From Nonomuraea antri (GTDB lineage Bacteria; Actinomycetota; Actinomycetes; Streptosporangiales; Streptosporangiaceae), in NCBI RefSeq assembly GCF_013283785.1, contig NZ_JABCPZ010000084.1, forward strand, positions 1 to 41,019: a stretch of DNA of 41,019 nucleotides. The letters run 5' to 3'. Within the stretch, counting starts at the first letter, position 1; the number at the start of each line of letters is the position of its first letter. A program made the position numbers and the translations under genes. This document shows positions 24,025 to 33,491 of the stretch, in pieces. The notes under the pieces were generated by a model. The model saw only the letters and a list, made by a program, of their open reading frames with translations, was not told where the DNA came from and made no database searches.

Positions 24025-24511
24025 GTCAACAGATCTCGTCGCGGCGGCACTCGCTGAGATTCCGCGGTTCGTCAGTGCGACCACGCTGTTCCAGAACGCG
24101 GTCGCCGATCAGCTGGGGGTGCCGCCGGGTGATCTGCACTGCCTGAATCTGGTCGGCACCGGAGAGGCTGACACACCCACCGCGCTGGCCGAGCGGATGG
24201 GGATGACGACCGGGGCGGTCACCAAGATGCTCGACCGGATGGAGGAGAACCGGTTCGTGCGCCGGGAGCCGCACCCGGATGACCGGCGGCGGGTCGTCAT
24301 TCGCCCGCTGCCCGATCGGGCCGAGGAACTGGCGGCTCTCTACGAGCCCATGGCCCGGTTCCTCACCGAGGAGATCGCCCGGTTCGAGGAGGAGCAGCTG
24401 CGGTTTCTGGTGGAGTTCGCGCGGACGGCTCGGGAGGTCGCCGTGCGGGAGACGCTTCAGCTTCGGAAAGCCGGCCGGAGTCATGCCACCAGGGCGCGGG
24501 GCACCAGGTAG
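24023..24511 (+). CDS. MarR-family regulator
   Basis: 162 residues. The core winged helix is clear: LGVPPGDLHCLNLVGTGEADTPTALAERMGMTTGAVTKMLDRMEENRFVRREPHPDDRRRVVIRPL, with the wing residues DDRR. It is probably a dimeric repressor sensing a small aromatic or drug-like ligand. The ATG at 24023 overlaps, on opposite strands, the first codon of the truncated monooxygenase (shared CATG), leaving no intergenic promoter space. It was most likely once the divergent regulator of that enzyme. A deletion that removed the enzyme's N-terminus may also have removed the shared promoter, so the start and the expression of this gene are uncertain. Confidence 0.82.
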   Translation: MSTDLVAAALAEIPRFVSATTLFQNAVADQLGVPPGDLHCLNLVGTGEADTPTALAERMGMTTGAVTKMLDRMEENRFVRREPHPDDRRRVVIRPLPDRAEELAALYEPMARFLTEEIARFEEEQLRFLVEFARTAREVAVRETLQLRKAGRSHATRARGTR

Positions 24512-24529
24512 CTCCGAAGAACTCTCGAT

Positions 24530-24562
24530 CCAGCTCGGTGAGCCGGGGTTTCCTGGTTTCCG
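24530..24562 (+). repeat. Degenerate copy of the tRNA-Lys terminator region
   Basis: These 33 bases match 12800-12832 at 29 positions; the four differences are all transitions. The stem survives with one mispair (CCaGCTC / GAGCcGG). It lies 18 bp after the MarR stop and may still terminate that transcript. With the tRNA-Lys copy it brackets an 11.7-kb segment that holds the SARP, the peptide operon, the monooxygenase and the MarR gene. No tRNA 3' end was found next to it. Confidence 0.7.
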
Positions 24563-24695
24563 GCGAGTCTCGTCCACGGACACCGAGGGTGGACAGGCTC
24601 GACGCCGCTTCCAGGCGTGCACTATCAAGGAGTCCACATCCCCCAGCGAAGCCGCTCGTCTTCCTTGAAGCCCCTTGACCAAGATCGTGGTGCTC

Positions 24696-25835
24696 ATGCG
24701 GAAACTATCCACAGTGCTCGTCGTCGGGGTGGGTCTCATCGGCACCTCGATCGCGCTCGCCCTGCGCAGCCGCGGCGTGACGGTCGCGCTCTCCGACGTG
24801 GACGAGGACGCCGTGCGGCTCGCGCGCGAACTCGGCGCCGGTCAGCCGTGGCAGGGTGAGCCCGCCGACCTCGGGGTGCTCGCGGTGCCGCCGGACCTGA
24901 TCGCCGAGGTCCTGGCCGATCTGCAGAAGCGGGGCGCCGCCCGCGCGTACACCGACGTGGCCAGCGTCAAGGCCGAGCCGACGGCCGCGGCGGCCCGGCT
25001 CGGGTGTGACATGACCACATTCGTCCCAGGTCATCCGCTGGCCGGGCGGGAGCGCTCCGGCCCCACCGCCGCCCGCGTCGACCTCTTCCTTGGCCGTCCC
25101 TGGGCGCTCTGCCCGGGGCCGGAGACCTCCGTCGAGTCCGTCCGGCTGGCGCGCGAGCTGATCTCACTCTGCGGAGGCCAGGAGATCGACGTCGGAGCAC
25201 GGGAGCACGACGACGCGGTCGCCCTGGTGTCGCACGCCCCGCACGTCGTGGCCGCGGCCGTGGCGGCGGCGCTGGAGCGGGCGGACGGGCACGAGCCCGA
25301 TCATCTCCGGGAAAGGCCCGTCGCGCTGGAGCTGGCCGGCCAGGGGCTGCGCGACGTGACCCGGATCGCGGGCGGCGACGTGCGATTGTGGCGGGCGATC
25401 CTGGCCGGGAACGCACTCCCGGTCGCCGACGAGGTCGCCGGAATCGCCAGGGACCTCACCCGTGCGGCGACCGCGCTGCGCATCGGCCAGTTGGACGTGA
25501 TCACGGACCTGCTGCGGAGGGGGATCTCGGGGCGAGCCAGGATCCCCGGCAAGCACGGTGGGCCCGCCCGCGACTACGCCGTGCTCCAGGTGGTCCTGCA
25601 GGACCGGCCCGGCGAGCTCGGCCGGCTGTTCAACGCCTCCGGGCTCGCCGAGGTCAACATCGAGGACGTCCGACTCGAGCACTCGCCGGGTCTGCCCGTC
25701 GCCGTGGCCGAGATCTCCGTACGGCCGCGGGACGCCGAGCGCCTGACCGAGGCGCTGCAGTTCCACGGTTGGTACGTGTCGGAGCTGTGGCCGGGACACT
25801 GTGACCCGGTTGTGACTGAGGTCGGGGCAGGATAG
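24696..25835 (+). CDS. tyrA: Prephenate dehydrogenase with ACT domain
   Basis: 379 residues from the ATG at 24696; the frame opens at TTG 24675, but TyrA proteins normally begin a few residues before the Rossmann strand, as here. NAD(P) motif VLVVGVGLIGTS (GxGxxG at residues 11-16), TDVASVKAEP, and HPLAGRERSGPTAA with the substrate-binding residues are all present. The last 90 residues form an ACT regulatory domain (YAVLQVVLQDRPGELGRLFNASGLAEVNIEDVR). It converts prephenate to 4-hydroxyphenylpyruvate, precursor of tyrosine and of 4-hydroxyphenylglycine. Its place directly before the regulatory and NRPS genes suggests precursor supply for the peptide cluster; a normal housekeeping role is also possible. 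The 184-bp gap before it holds the repeat copy and nothing else clear. Confidence 0.92.
   Translation: MRKLSTVLVVGVGLIGTSIALALRSRGVTVALSDVDEDAVRLARELGAGQPWQGEPADLGVLAVPPDLIAEVLADLQKRGAARAYTDVASVKAEPTAAAARLGCDMTTFVPGHPLAGRERSGPTAARVDLFLGRPWALCPGPETSVESVRLARELISLCGGQEIDVGAREHDDAVALVSHAPHVVAAAVAAALERADGHEPDHLRERPVALELAGQGLRDVTRIAGGDVRLWRAILAGNALPVADEVAGIARDLTRAATALRIGQLDVITDLLRRGISGRARIPGKHGGPARDYAVLQVVLQDRPGELGRLFNASGLAEVNIEDVRLEHSPGLPVAVAEISVRPRDAERLTEALQFHGWYVSELWPGHCDPVVTEVGAG
25801..25816 (+). promoter_or_regulatory. GTGACC-N4-TGTGAC site before the response regulator
   Basis: Two GTGAC half-sites lie exactly 11 bp apart (25801 and 25812) inside the 3' end of tyrA, 26 bp before the regulator ATG. 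The same 16-bp pattern occurs inverted at 26525-26540. OmpR/PhoB-type regulators bind such 11-bp direct repeats. A GATAGA (25831-25836) could be the -10, which would give a very short or no leader. Confidence 0.65.
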
Positions 25836-25841
25836 AGCGGT

Positions 25842-26495
25842 ATGCGTGTGCTCGTGGTGGAAGATCAGGTCGAGCTGGCCGATTCCGTGGCCAGGGTGCT
25901 GCGCCGGGAGGGCATGGCCGTCGACGTCAGCTACGACGGCGACGACGCGCACGAGCGGCTCTTCGTGGTGGACTACGACGTGGTGGTCCTGGACCGGGAC
26001 ATCCCCGGCATGCACGGTGACGACCTGTGCGGCGAGCTCGCCGCGGGGGCCCGGCGGACGCGGGTGCTGATGCTCACCGCCTCGGGCACGATCGCCGACC
26101 GGGTCGCCGGCCTGAGCCTCGGCGCCGACGACTACCTGCCCAAGCCCTTCGCCTTCGCCGAGCTCGTGGCCCGGATCCGCGCGCTGGGCAGGCGCGCGCA
26201 GCCGCCCACGCCACCCATCCTGGTCCACGGCGATCTGCGGCTCGACCCGGCCGGGCGGGTGGCGACGAGAGCCGGCATGCGGCTGCCGCTGGCGCCGAAG
26301 GAACTGGCCGTGCTGGAGTATCTGCTCGCCGCCGGAGGTCGCGTCGTCCCTGCCGAGGAGCTGCTGGAACGGGTGTGGGACGAGGAGGCCGACCCGTTCA
26401 CCACCACCGTCAAGGCGACGATCAACCGGCTTCGGTCGAAGCTGGGGCCGCCCCCGTTGATCGAGACCGTGCCCCGCGTGGGCTACCGGATCTGA
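25842..26495 (+). CDS. OmpR/PhoB-type response regulator
   Basis: 217 residues. The receiver domain has acidic pocket E7-D8, phospho-acceptor D51 (VVVLDRDIPG), T79 and K101 (YLPKPF). The C-terminal winged helix is ILVHGDLRLDPAGR...PLAPKELAVLEYLLAAGG...TVKATINRLRSKLG...IETVPRVGYRI. The cognate kinase is probably the one encoded convergently at 30255-31436, beyond the efflux operon; no other sensor is in the window. Likely targets are its own promoter and the lipoprotein-efflux operon, which share a GTGACC-N4-TGTGAC motif. It starts six bases after the tyrA stop. Confidence 0.93.
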   Translation: MRVLVVEDQVELADSVARVLRREGMAVDVSYDGDDAHERLFVVDYDVVVLDRDIPGMHGDDLCGELAAGARRTRVLMLTASGTIADRVAGLSLGADDYLPKPFAFAELVARIRALGRRAQPPTPPILVHGDLRLDPAGRVATRAGMRLPLAPKELAVLEYLLAAGGRVVPAEELLERVWDEEADPFTTTVKATINRLRSKLGPPPLIETVPRVGYRI

Positions 26496-26524
26496 TCGCC
26501 GCGCGGCCTGGTGGCCGGTGGTGC

Positions 26525-26540
26525 GTCACACCACGGTCAC
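26525..26540 (-). promoter_or_regulatory. Inverted copy of the response-regulator site before the lipoprotein-efflux operon
   Basis: On the minus strand the sequence is GTGACCGTGGTGTGAC, matching the GTGACC-N4-TGTGAC pattern at 25801. A third GTCAC half-site lies at 26559-26563. TAGACA (26575-26580) is a candidate -10, which puts the site around -60 to -45. Confidence 0.6.
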
Positions 26541-26616
26541 AAGACGCCTGACGTCCCTGTCACCGCCCCTCCCGTAGACAAGTGCCGAGAGGTTCACCGG
26601 ACAGGAGAAAGGCGCC

Positions 26617-27126
26617 ATGCGGAAGGCAATCATGACACTGGCGGCGGTCGGGCTGATCGTCGCGGGCTGCGCGAGCGGGCCGGACCCCGAGGGTTCCGGC
26701 AACGGCAACGCCGGCAGCGGAGACCAGGCCGGGGACGTGCAGGCGAAGGCGGTGAAGTTCGCCGAGTGCATGCGCGGCAACGGGCTCAAGGACTTCCCCG
26801 ACCCGGTCGACGGTCAGTTCAACACCAACTTCAGGAGCGGCACCGTGCTGGACCCCAGCTCGCCGCAGTGGAAGACGGCCCTGGACAAGTGCAAGGATCT
26901 GCAGCCCGCCGGGTTCCTGGGCGGCGGCGGTCAGCTCTCCGGCGAACAGCAGCAGAAAATGATCAAGTACGCCGAGTGCATGCGGAAGAACGGCGTCCCG
27001 GACTTCCCCGACCCGCAGGGCGGCGCGCTGCTGAGCGGGGACGTCGACCGGAACTCGCGGGAGTACAAGGCCGCGGCTGAAGCCTGCCGCGAGCTCAACC
27101 CCGGCGGGCTCATCGGCGGGCAGTGA
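26617..27126 (+). CDS. Lipoprotein with two Cys-Met repeat motifs
   Basis: 169 residues. A signal peptide ends in the lipobox LIVAGC (Cys18), followed by a Gly/Asn/Ser linker. Two copies of a motif follow: AVKFAECMRGNGLKDFPDP and MIKYAECMRKNGVPDFPDP, about 70 residues apart, each followed by a second Cys (LDKCKDL; AEACREL), which suggests paired disulfides. Small lipoproteins of this pattern sit next to MacB/HlyD-type efflux genes in actinomycetes; their exact role is not known to me. An AGGAG/AAAGG ribosome site precedes the ATG. The stop overlaps the next start (TGATG), so it is the first gene of the efflux operon. Confidence 0.82.
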   Translation: MRKAIMTLAAVGLIVAGCASGPDPEGSGNGNAGSGDQAGDVQAKAVKFAECMRGNGLKDFPDPVDGQFNTNFRSGTVLDPSSPQWKTALDKCKDLQPAGFLGGGGQLSGEQQQKMIKYAECMRKNGVPDFPDPQGGALLSGDVDRNSREYKAAAEACRELNPGGLIGGQ

Positions 27127-28180
27127 TGCGCAGATCCCGGGTCATCACCGGTCTGGCGGCCGGCGTCGCGGCCACCGTCGCCACGGGGGCGGTCCTGCTG
27201 ACCTATTCCGGCGGCACCGCGTCGAGCGCGCAGCCCCGCCCACCGGAGACGGCGGCGGTGACGAAGGGGCGGCTCGACTCCCAGATCACCGACGACGGGA
27301 CGCTCGGATACCGCAAGCGTCCCGACGGCTCGCCGTACTCCGCGGTCAACCAGGCGAGCGGGATCTACACCCGGTTACCGCAGGAGGGTGACCAGGTCGG
27401 CTGCGGGGAGACGTTCTACCGCGTCGACGACCAGCCGGTGCTGCTGCTGTGCGGCGACACCCCGGCCTATCGCGACCTGTCGGCCGGCGCGAAGGGCAAG
27501 GACGTCCGGCAGCTCAACCAGAACCTGAAGGTGAGCGGAGACCGCTTCACCGCGAAGACGGCGCGGGCGCTGCGGAAGCTGCAGAAGCAGCGCGGGATGC
27601 CGGTGACCGGCGAGCTCCCCCTGGGCGACGCGGTCTTCATGCCCGTCTCCATCAGGGTGATCGGGGTCGCCGGCAGGCTCGGCACCCGGGCCCGCGTCGG
27701 CGCCGAGGTCGTGCAGGCGTCGCTGGCGGAGCGCCAGGTCGGCGTGGATCTCAACGCCGCCCAGCAGAGCCTGGTCGAGGTGGGGGATCGCGTTCAGATC
27801 ACCCTGCCGGACAACACGACGACCCCGGGCGAGGTCATCTGGGTCGGCGCGGTCGCCAGGCGGGGGGAGGGCGCGGGGGCCGGAACCACCGAGACCACGA
27901 TCCCGGTCCTCGTCGACCTGGACCGGCCGCAGGACGTGCGCAAGCTGGACAACGCCCCCGTCCGGGTGGAGATCACGGTCGGCGGCGTGAAGGACGCGCT
28001 GATCGTGCCGGTGACCTCGGTGATCGGCAGGGCCGCCGGCGGGTTCGCGGTGGAGCGGGTGCGCGCCGACGGGCGGCGGGAGATCGTCCCCGTGGAGCTC
28101 GGCCTGTTCGACAACGTCACCGGGCGTGTCCAGGTGACGGGGGCCCTCGCCGCGGGCGACAGAGTGGTGGTGCCGTCGAT

Positions 28181-28184
<4 letters not shown>
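27126..28184 (+). CDS. Periplasmic adaptor (HlyD/MacA-like) with peptidoglycan-binding domain
   Basis: 352 residues from the ATG at 27126, overlapping the lipoprotein stop. It has one N-terminal membrane helix (VITGLAAGVAATVATGAVLLTY). A lipoyl/hairpin-type region follows with an inserted PG_binding_1 domain (LSAGAKGKDVRQLNQNLKVSGDRFTAKTARALRKLQKQRGMPVTGEL, about residues 118-165). The C-terminal beta-barrel region (VGDRVQITLPDNTTTPGEVIWVGAV; VRVEITVGGVKDALIVPVTSVI) is MacA/HlyD-like. In Gram-positives such adaptors link a MacB-type pump to the cell wall. Its TGA overlaps the ATPase ATG. Confidence 0.88.
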
Positions 28185-28989
<805 letters not shown>

Positions 28990-28993
<4 letters not shown>

Positions 28994-30240
28994 GCACGGC
29001 TACGCACGAACGCCCAGGCGTCGGCCGCAGGGCCCGGCTGTCCTTCCGCGACAGCGCGCGCATCGCCAACGTGGGGCTGCGCACCCGGCCGCTGCGTGCC
29101 GCCCTGTCGGCGCTGGGAATCGCCATCGGCACCGCCGCCATCGTCGGAGTTCTGGGCCTGTCCTCCTCCTCGCAGGCGGGACTCCTCGCGGAGATCGACC
29201 GGCTCGGGACCAACCTGCTCAAGGCCGAGGCCGGACGCACCTTCGGCGGCCAGAACGCGAACCTGCCGCTTGAGGCGCCCGCGCGGGTGTCGCACATCCC
29301 CCACGCCCAGCAGGTCGGGCACGTGGGGTTGATCAAGGACGCCAAGGTGTACCGGAGCCCCATGGTCCCCCCGGCCAACACCGGGGCCCTGCAGATCCGG
29401 GCCGCCAGCCTCAACCTGCCCTCGGTCCTGACCATCGGCGTGGATCGGGGGAGCTGGCTCAACGCGGGCACCGCCGAGGGCCCCGTCGCGGTGCTGGGGT
29501 CGGTGGCGGCGCAGCGGCTGGGGATCGACCGCGTCCATCCGGGCCTGCGCATCTGGGCCGGCGGCCAGTGGTTCCACATCGCGGGCATTCTGCAGCCGGC
29601 CACGCTGGCCCCGGAGATCGACGTGAGCGTGCTGATCGGCTACCCGGCGGCGGGCAAGTATCTGGGACACGTGAGCGTCTCCGGCGGCGAGGCGACGCAC
29701 GGCCCGCCCACCACGCTCTACGTCCGCACGGCCACCGATCACGTCGAGGAGGTCCAGGCCGCGCTGGCGCGGACCGCCAATCCCCAGGCCGCCAACGAGG
29801 TGAACGTCAGCCAGCCGTCCGACGCGCTGACCGCCCGGGCCGCGGCCGAAGGAGCCTTCAACAGCCTCTTCCTCGGCCTCGGGGCCGTGGCACTGGTGGT
29901 GGGCGCCGTCGGCGTCGCCAACATCATGATCATCTCAGTGCTCGAACGCCGCTCGGAGATCGGCCTGCGCCGCGCACTCGGCGCCACGAAGGGGCAGATC
30001 CGCATGCAGTTCCTCGGTGAGGCGGTCCTGCTCGCGGCACTCGGCGGAGTCGCCGGCGTGGGCGCGGGCGCGCTGGCCACCGTGGTCTACGCGACCGGCA
30101 GGGGCTGGGACGTCGTCGTCCCCGTGCAGGCGTGGGCGGGCGGTATCGCCGCCGCGCTGCTCATCGGTGCGTTCTCCGGGCTGCTGCCGGCCCTCCGCGC
30201 GGCCCGGATGTCGCCGACCGCCGCACTCCGCACGGTGTGA
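28990..30240 (+). CDS. MacB/FtsX-type ABC transporter permease
   Basis: 416 residues. The start at 28990 overlaps the ATPase stop. The first membrane helix (RPLRAALSALGIAIGTAAIVGVLGL) is followed by a large extracytoplasmic MacB_PCD domain (about 50-280). Three C-terminal helices follow with the FtsX signature ERRSEIGLRRALGATKGQIRMQFLGEAVLLAALGG and the final LPALRAARMSPTAALRTV. It is the permease half of the efflux system, probably exporting a peptide antibiotic or other amphiphile, perhaps the NRPS product. Its stop faces that of the sensor kinase gene 14 bp away. Confidence 0.92.
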
Positions 30241-30254
30241 CCGGCTCGGGCCCG

Positions 30255-31436
30255 TCAAGGCTCCTTCCGCGGGGCCAGGCCGGCCGCGAGGGGGAAGGCG
30301 ACACGCACCGACAACCCGCCGTCGGGCCTGGCCCGCGCGGAGAGCAGGGCGTCGTGCGCGGCGGCGATGGCGCGGACGATCGACAGGCCCAGCCCGTGGT
30401 GCCCGTTGCTGCGTACGGTGCGATCCAGCCGCTGGAAGGGTTCGAGCAGACGTTCCAGCTGGTCGGGCGGGATCACCGGCCCGGTGTTCAGCACCGAGAC
30501 GACGGCCCAGCCCTCCGTGACCTCGGTGACGATCTCGACCCGGCCGCCCGCCACGTTGTAGCGCACCGCGTTGTCGACCAGGTTCGCCACGAGGCGTTCG
30601 ATCAACGCCGGGTCGCCAGAAGCCAGGGCGGAGGAGAGCGTGGACTGCAGCAGCAGGTCACCGGTGGAGGTCGCGCGGACCACCCGGTCGGTGACCGTCG
30701 CCAGATCGACCGGCTGCCGGTGGACGAGCCCGCCCTCGCTCTCGGCCAGGGTGAGCAACGACTCCAGCAGGCGCCCCTGCTGCTCGCTGATGGTCAGCAG
30801 CGTGCCCATGGTGGAGCGCAGGGTGTCGGCGTCGGCGCCGGGATCGAGCAGGGCCTCCTCCAGCAGCGCGTGCTCCACGGTGAGCGGCGTGCGCAGCTCG
30901 TGCGCCGCGTTGGCGACGAAATGCTTGTGCGCGTCGAGTGCGGCGTGCAGCCTGCTGAGCAGCCCGTCGACGGTGTCGGCCAGATTCCGCAGCTCGTCGC
31001 GGGGCCCTTCCAGGGCGAGCCGTTCATGGATGTTCCGCGCGGAGATCCGCCTGATCGTGTCGTTCATCGTGCGGAGCGGCCGCAGGACCCGGCCGGAGAT
31101 CAGCCAGCCGATCGCGAACGAGATGATCGTCATGATGGCGAGCGCGAACACCGACTGGATCAGCAGGTCCTGGATGAGGGCCTCGTTCTGCCGCTGGACG
31201 TAATCGCGGGCCTGCTCGGCGACGGTGAGTGACGGGGTGGGCGCGGGCAGGCCGGGCTCCAGGGTGCCGTAGCGCAGCGCCGTGGCGTTGCGCCGGGAGT
31301 TCCACACCAGCAGGAAGGTGATGGTGAGCAGCACCGCGCCCGAGGCGGCGAACAGCACTCCGTACAGCAGGGTCAGCCGCAGCCGGACCGTCCGGGGGGA
31401 GGTGACGAACCGCAGGGAGGCCAGCATCTCTCCCAT
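30255..31436 (-). CDS. HAMP-containing sensor histidine kinase
   Basis: 393 residues. Membrane helices are at about 22-44 and 91-113, with a short extracytoplasmic loop of 45 residues. A HAMP region follows (VLRPLRTMNDTIRRISARNIHERL), then the H-box NAAHELRTPLTV (His179), N-box NLVDNAVRYN, and the G-box GHHGLGLSIVRAI. The small sensor loop is typical of kinases that sense membrane stress or cooperate with a transporter. It is the likely partner of the response regulator at 25842, although separated from it by the four-gene efflux operon and transcribed towards it. An ATG three codons in (31427) is an alternative start. Confidence 0.92.
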   Translation of the reverse strand: MGEMLASLRFVTSPRTVRLRLTLLYGVLFAASGAVLLTITFLLVWNSRRNATALRYGTLEPGLPAPTPSLTVAEQARDYVQRQNEALIQDLLIQSVFALAIMTIISFAIGWLISGRVLRPLRTMNDTIRRISARNIHERLALEGPRDELRNLADTVDGLLSRLHAALDAHKHFVANAAHELRTPLTVEHALLEEALLDPGADADTLRSTMGTLLTISEQQGRLLESLLTLAESEGGLVHRQPVDLATVTDRVVRATSTGDLLLQSTLSSALASGDPALIERLVANLVDNAVRYNVAGGRVEIVTEVTEGWAVVSVLNTGPVIPPDQLERLLEPFQRLDRTVRSNGHHGLGLSIVRAIAAAHDALLSARARPDGGLSVRVAFPLAAGLAPRKEP

Positions 31437-31568
31437 CGTAGGGGCCGGGGGCTAACGGCGCGCGGCGGCGGTGTCCAAGTGAACTTCGCGTGCGGTTGGA
31501 CCACTCGTGGACAGAATGCGCCGCCGGGGACGATGGACCGCGCGAGATAAACCGGCCCTGGGAGAGAC

Positions 31569-33491
31569 ATGGGACAGGTCATGATGACGGCGGGTCCAGG
31601 GGGGGTGATGGTGCGTGGCGGCGACGACGCCGGCACCGCCCGGATCCGCCCGGGAACGGCGCGCCGGACGCTTGCCTACCTGCGGCCCTACGGCGGGCCG
31701 ATCGCCGCGTTCGGCCTCGTCGCCGTCGTGGAGGCGATGATCATCGTCGCGACGCCGCTGTTGCTGAAGGCGATCGTGGACGACGGGATCCTGAACAACG
31801 ACATGGCGACGGTGACCCGGCTGGCCGGCGCGGTCGCGGGGCTCGCCCTGATCGAGGCGCTGGCGCAGCTCGTGCTGAGCCGGATCTCCGGCAGGATCGG
31901 CCAGGGGGTCAGCCACGACCTGCGGGTCCAGGCCCACGACCACGTGCAGCGGCTGCCGCTGGCCTTCTTCACCCGCACCCAGCCCGGAGTGCTGTCCAGC
32001 CGGATGCACACCGACATCGTCGTCGCCCAGCACGCGTTCACCCAGGTGCTCATGTCGGCGACCGCCGTGGTCACGGTGGTGCTCGTGGTGGCCGAGCTGT
32101 TCTACCTGTCCTGGCTGGTCGCGGTCGCCGCCCTGGTGCTCATCCCGATCTTCCTGGTGCCGTGGGCCTACGTGGGCCGGCGGCTGCAACGCCACCAGCG
32201 GCGGCAGATGGAGCTGCAGAGCGGCCTGGCCGGGCTGATCCACGAGCGGTTCAACGTGCAGGGCGCGATGCTCGCCAAGCTCTTCGGCCGGCCCGCCGAG
32301 GAACTGGCCGACTACACGGACCGGGCCGAGCGGATCCGCAGGATCGGGGTCGTCGTCACGGTCTACGGCCGCCTCGCGTTCATCATCATGGCGCTGCTGG
32401 CCTCGCTCGCCACCGCGGTCGTCTACGGCGTCGGCGGCGGGCTGGTGCTGGACGGGGTCTTCCAGCTCGGCACGCTGGTGGCGCTCGCCCTCCTGCTGAG
32501 CCGGCTCTTCGGCCCGATCACCCAGCTCTCCGGCATGCAGGCGGGCGCGCTGAACGTGCTGGTCAGCTTCGACCGGGTGTTCGAGCTGCTCGACCTGAAG
32601 CCGTTGATCACCGAACGCCCCGACGCGGTCGCGCTGCCCGACTCGGGTCCGGCACCGGACATCGAGTTCGAGGACGTGTCCTTCCGCTACCCCCGCGCCG
32701 ACGAGGTCTCCCTGGAGTCGCTCGAAACGAACGAGCACGCCCTCGCCGAGCGCGCGGACGACAGCCCGGAGGTGCTGCGCGGGGTCGGCTTCCGGGTTCC
32801 CGCCGGTACGGTCACCGCCCTGGTCGGCCCCTCCGGCGCGGGCAAGACCACGCTGACGCACCTGGTGTCCCGGTTGTACGACCCGACGTCGGGCGCCGTT
32901 CGCCTCGGCGGCCACGACGTCCGTGACCTGACCTTCGAATCGCTGCGCCGCACGGTCGGCGTCGTCTCGCAGGACTCCTACTTGTTCCACGACACCATCA
33001 GGGAGAACCTCCGCTACGCCCGGCCGGACGCGACCGAGGAGGAACTGGTCGAGGCCTGCGAGCGCGCGCAGATCTGGGATGTGATCAAGGCTCTGCCGCG
33101 CGGGCTGGACACCGTGGTCGGCGACCGGGGATACCGCATGTCGGGCGGGGAGAAGCAGCGGCTGGCCATCGCCCGGCTGCTGCTCAAGTCGCCGTCGGTG
33201 GTCGTGCTCGACGAGGCCACCGCGCATCTGGACTCGGAGTCCGAGGCGGCGGTCCAGCGTGCCCTGGTGGCCGCGCTGCGGAGCCGTACCGCGCTGGTGA
33301 TCGCGCATCGGCTCTCCACCGTCCGCGAGGCCGACCAGATCCTCGTCATCGACGACGGCGGGGTCCGCGAGCGTGGCACGCACGAGGAACTGCTGCGGGC
33401 CGGCGGTCTCTACGCCGGGCTGTACCACACCCAGCTGAACGGGAACGGGGTGGCGAAACGCCAGGCGGTGGCACTGGAGGAGAGCCGATGA
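31569..33491 (+). CDS. ABC exporter (fused membrane and ATPase domains)
   Basis: 640 residues from the ATG at 31569, with GGGAGAG upstream. Six membrane helices (about 45-330) precede the nucleotide-binding domain: Walker A GPSGAGKTTL, signature MSGGEKQRLAI, Walker B VVVLDEATAHLD and VIAHRLS. An acidic insertion between the first NBD strand and Walker A (EVSLESLETNEHALAERADDS) is common in actinobacterial exporters of this group. The TGA overlaps the start of the first NRPS gene, an arrangement also seen in glycopeptide clusters, which argues for export of the NRPS product. The 132 bp before it, shared with the divergent kinase, hold GTCCAA/TTGGAC/GTGGAC elements (31473-31512) of unknown meaning. 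Confidence 0.93.
   Translation: MGQVMMTAGPGGVMVRGGDDAGTARIRPGTARRTLAYLRPYGGPIAAFGLVAVVEAMIIVATPLLLKAIVDDGILNNDMATVTRLAGAVAGLALIEALAQLVLSRISGRIGQGVSHDLRVQAHDHVQRLPLAFFTRTQPGVLSSRMHTDIVVAQHAFTQVLMSATAVVTVVLVVAELFYLSWLVAVAALVLIPIFLVPWAYVGRRLQRHQRRQMELQSGLAGLIHERFNVQGAMLAKLFGRPAEELADYTDRAERIRRIGVVVTVYGRLAFIIMALLASLATAVVYGVGGGLVLDGVFQLGTLVALALLLSRLFGPITQLSGMQAGALNVLVSFDRVFELLDLKPLITERPDAVALPDSGPAPDIEFEDVSFRYPRADEVSLESLETNEHALAERADDSPEVLRGVGFRVPAGTVTALVGPSGAGKTTLTHLVSRLYDPTSGAVRLGGHDVRDLTFESLRRTVGVVSQDSYLFHDTIRENLRYARPDATEEELVEACERAQIWDVIKALPRGLDTVVGDRGYRMSGGEKQRLAIARLLLKSPSVVVLDEATAHLDSESEAAVQRALVAALRSRTALVIAHRLSTVREADQILVIDDGGVRERGTHEELLRAGGLYAGLYHTQLNGNGVAKRQAVALEESR

Noticed and set aside
12713..24562. 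Integrative element inserted at tRNA-Lys with a classical attR
   Set aside because: No integrase, excisionase or duplicated tRNA 3' end is present; only the terminator copy remains, so I report it as a repeat and a hypothesis.
31473..31512. Promoter for the ABC exporter from TTGGAC (31496) and CAGAAT (31512)
   Set aside because: The spacer would be only 10 bp, too short for sigma70. The GTCCAA/TTGGAC/GTGGAC elements are kept only as a note.
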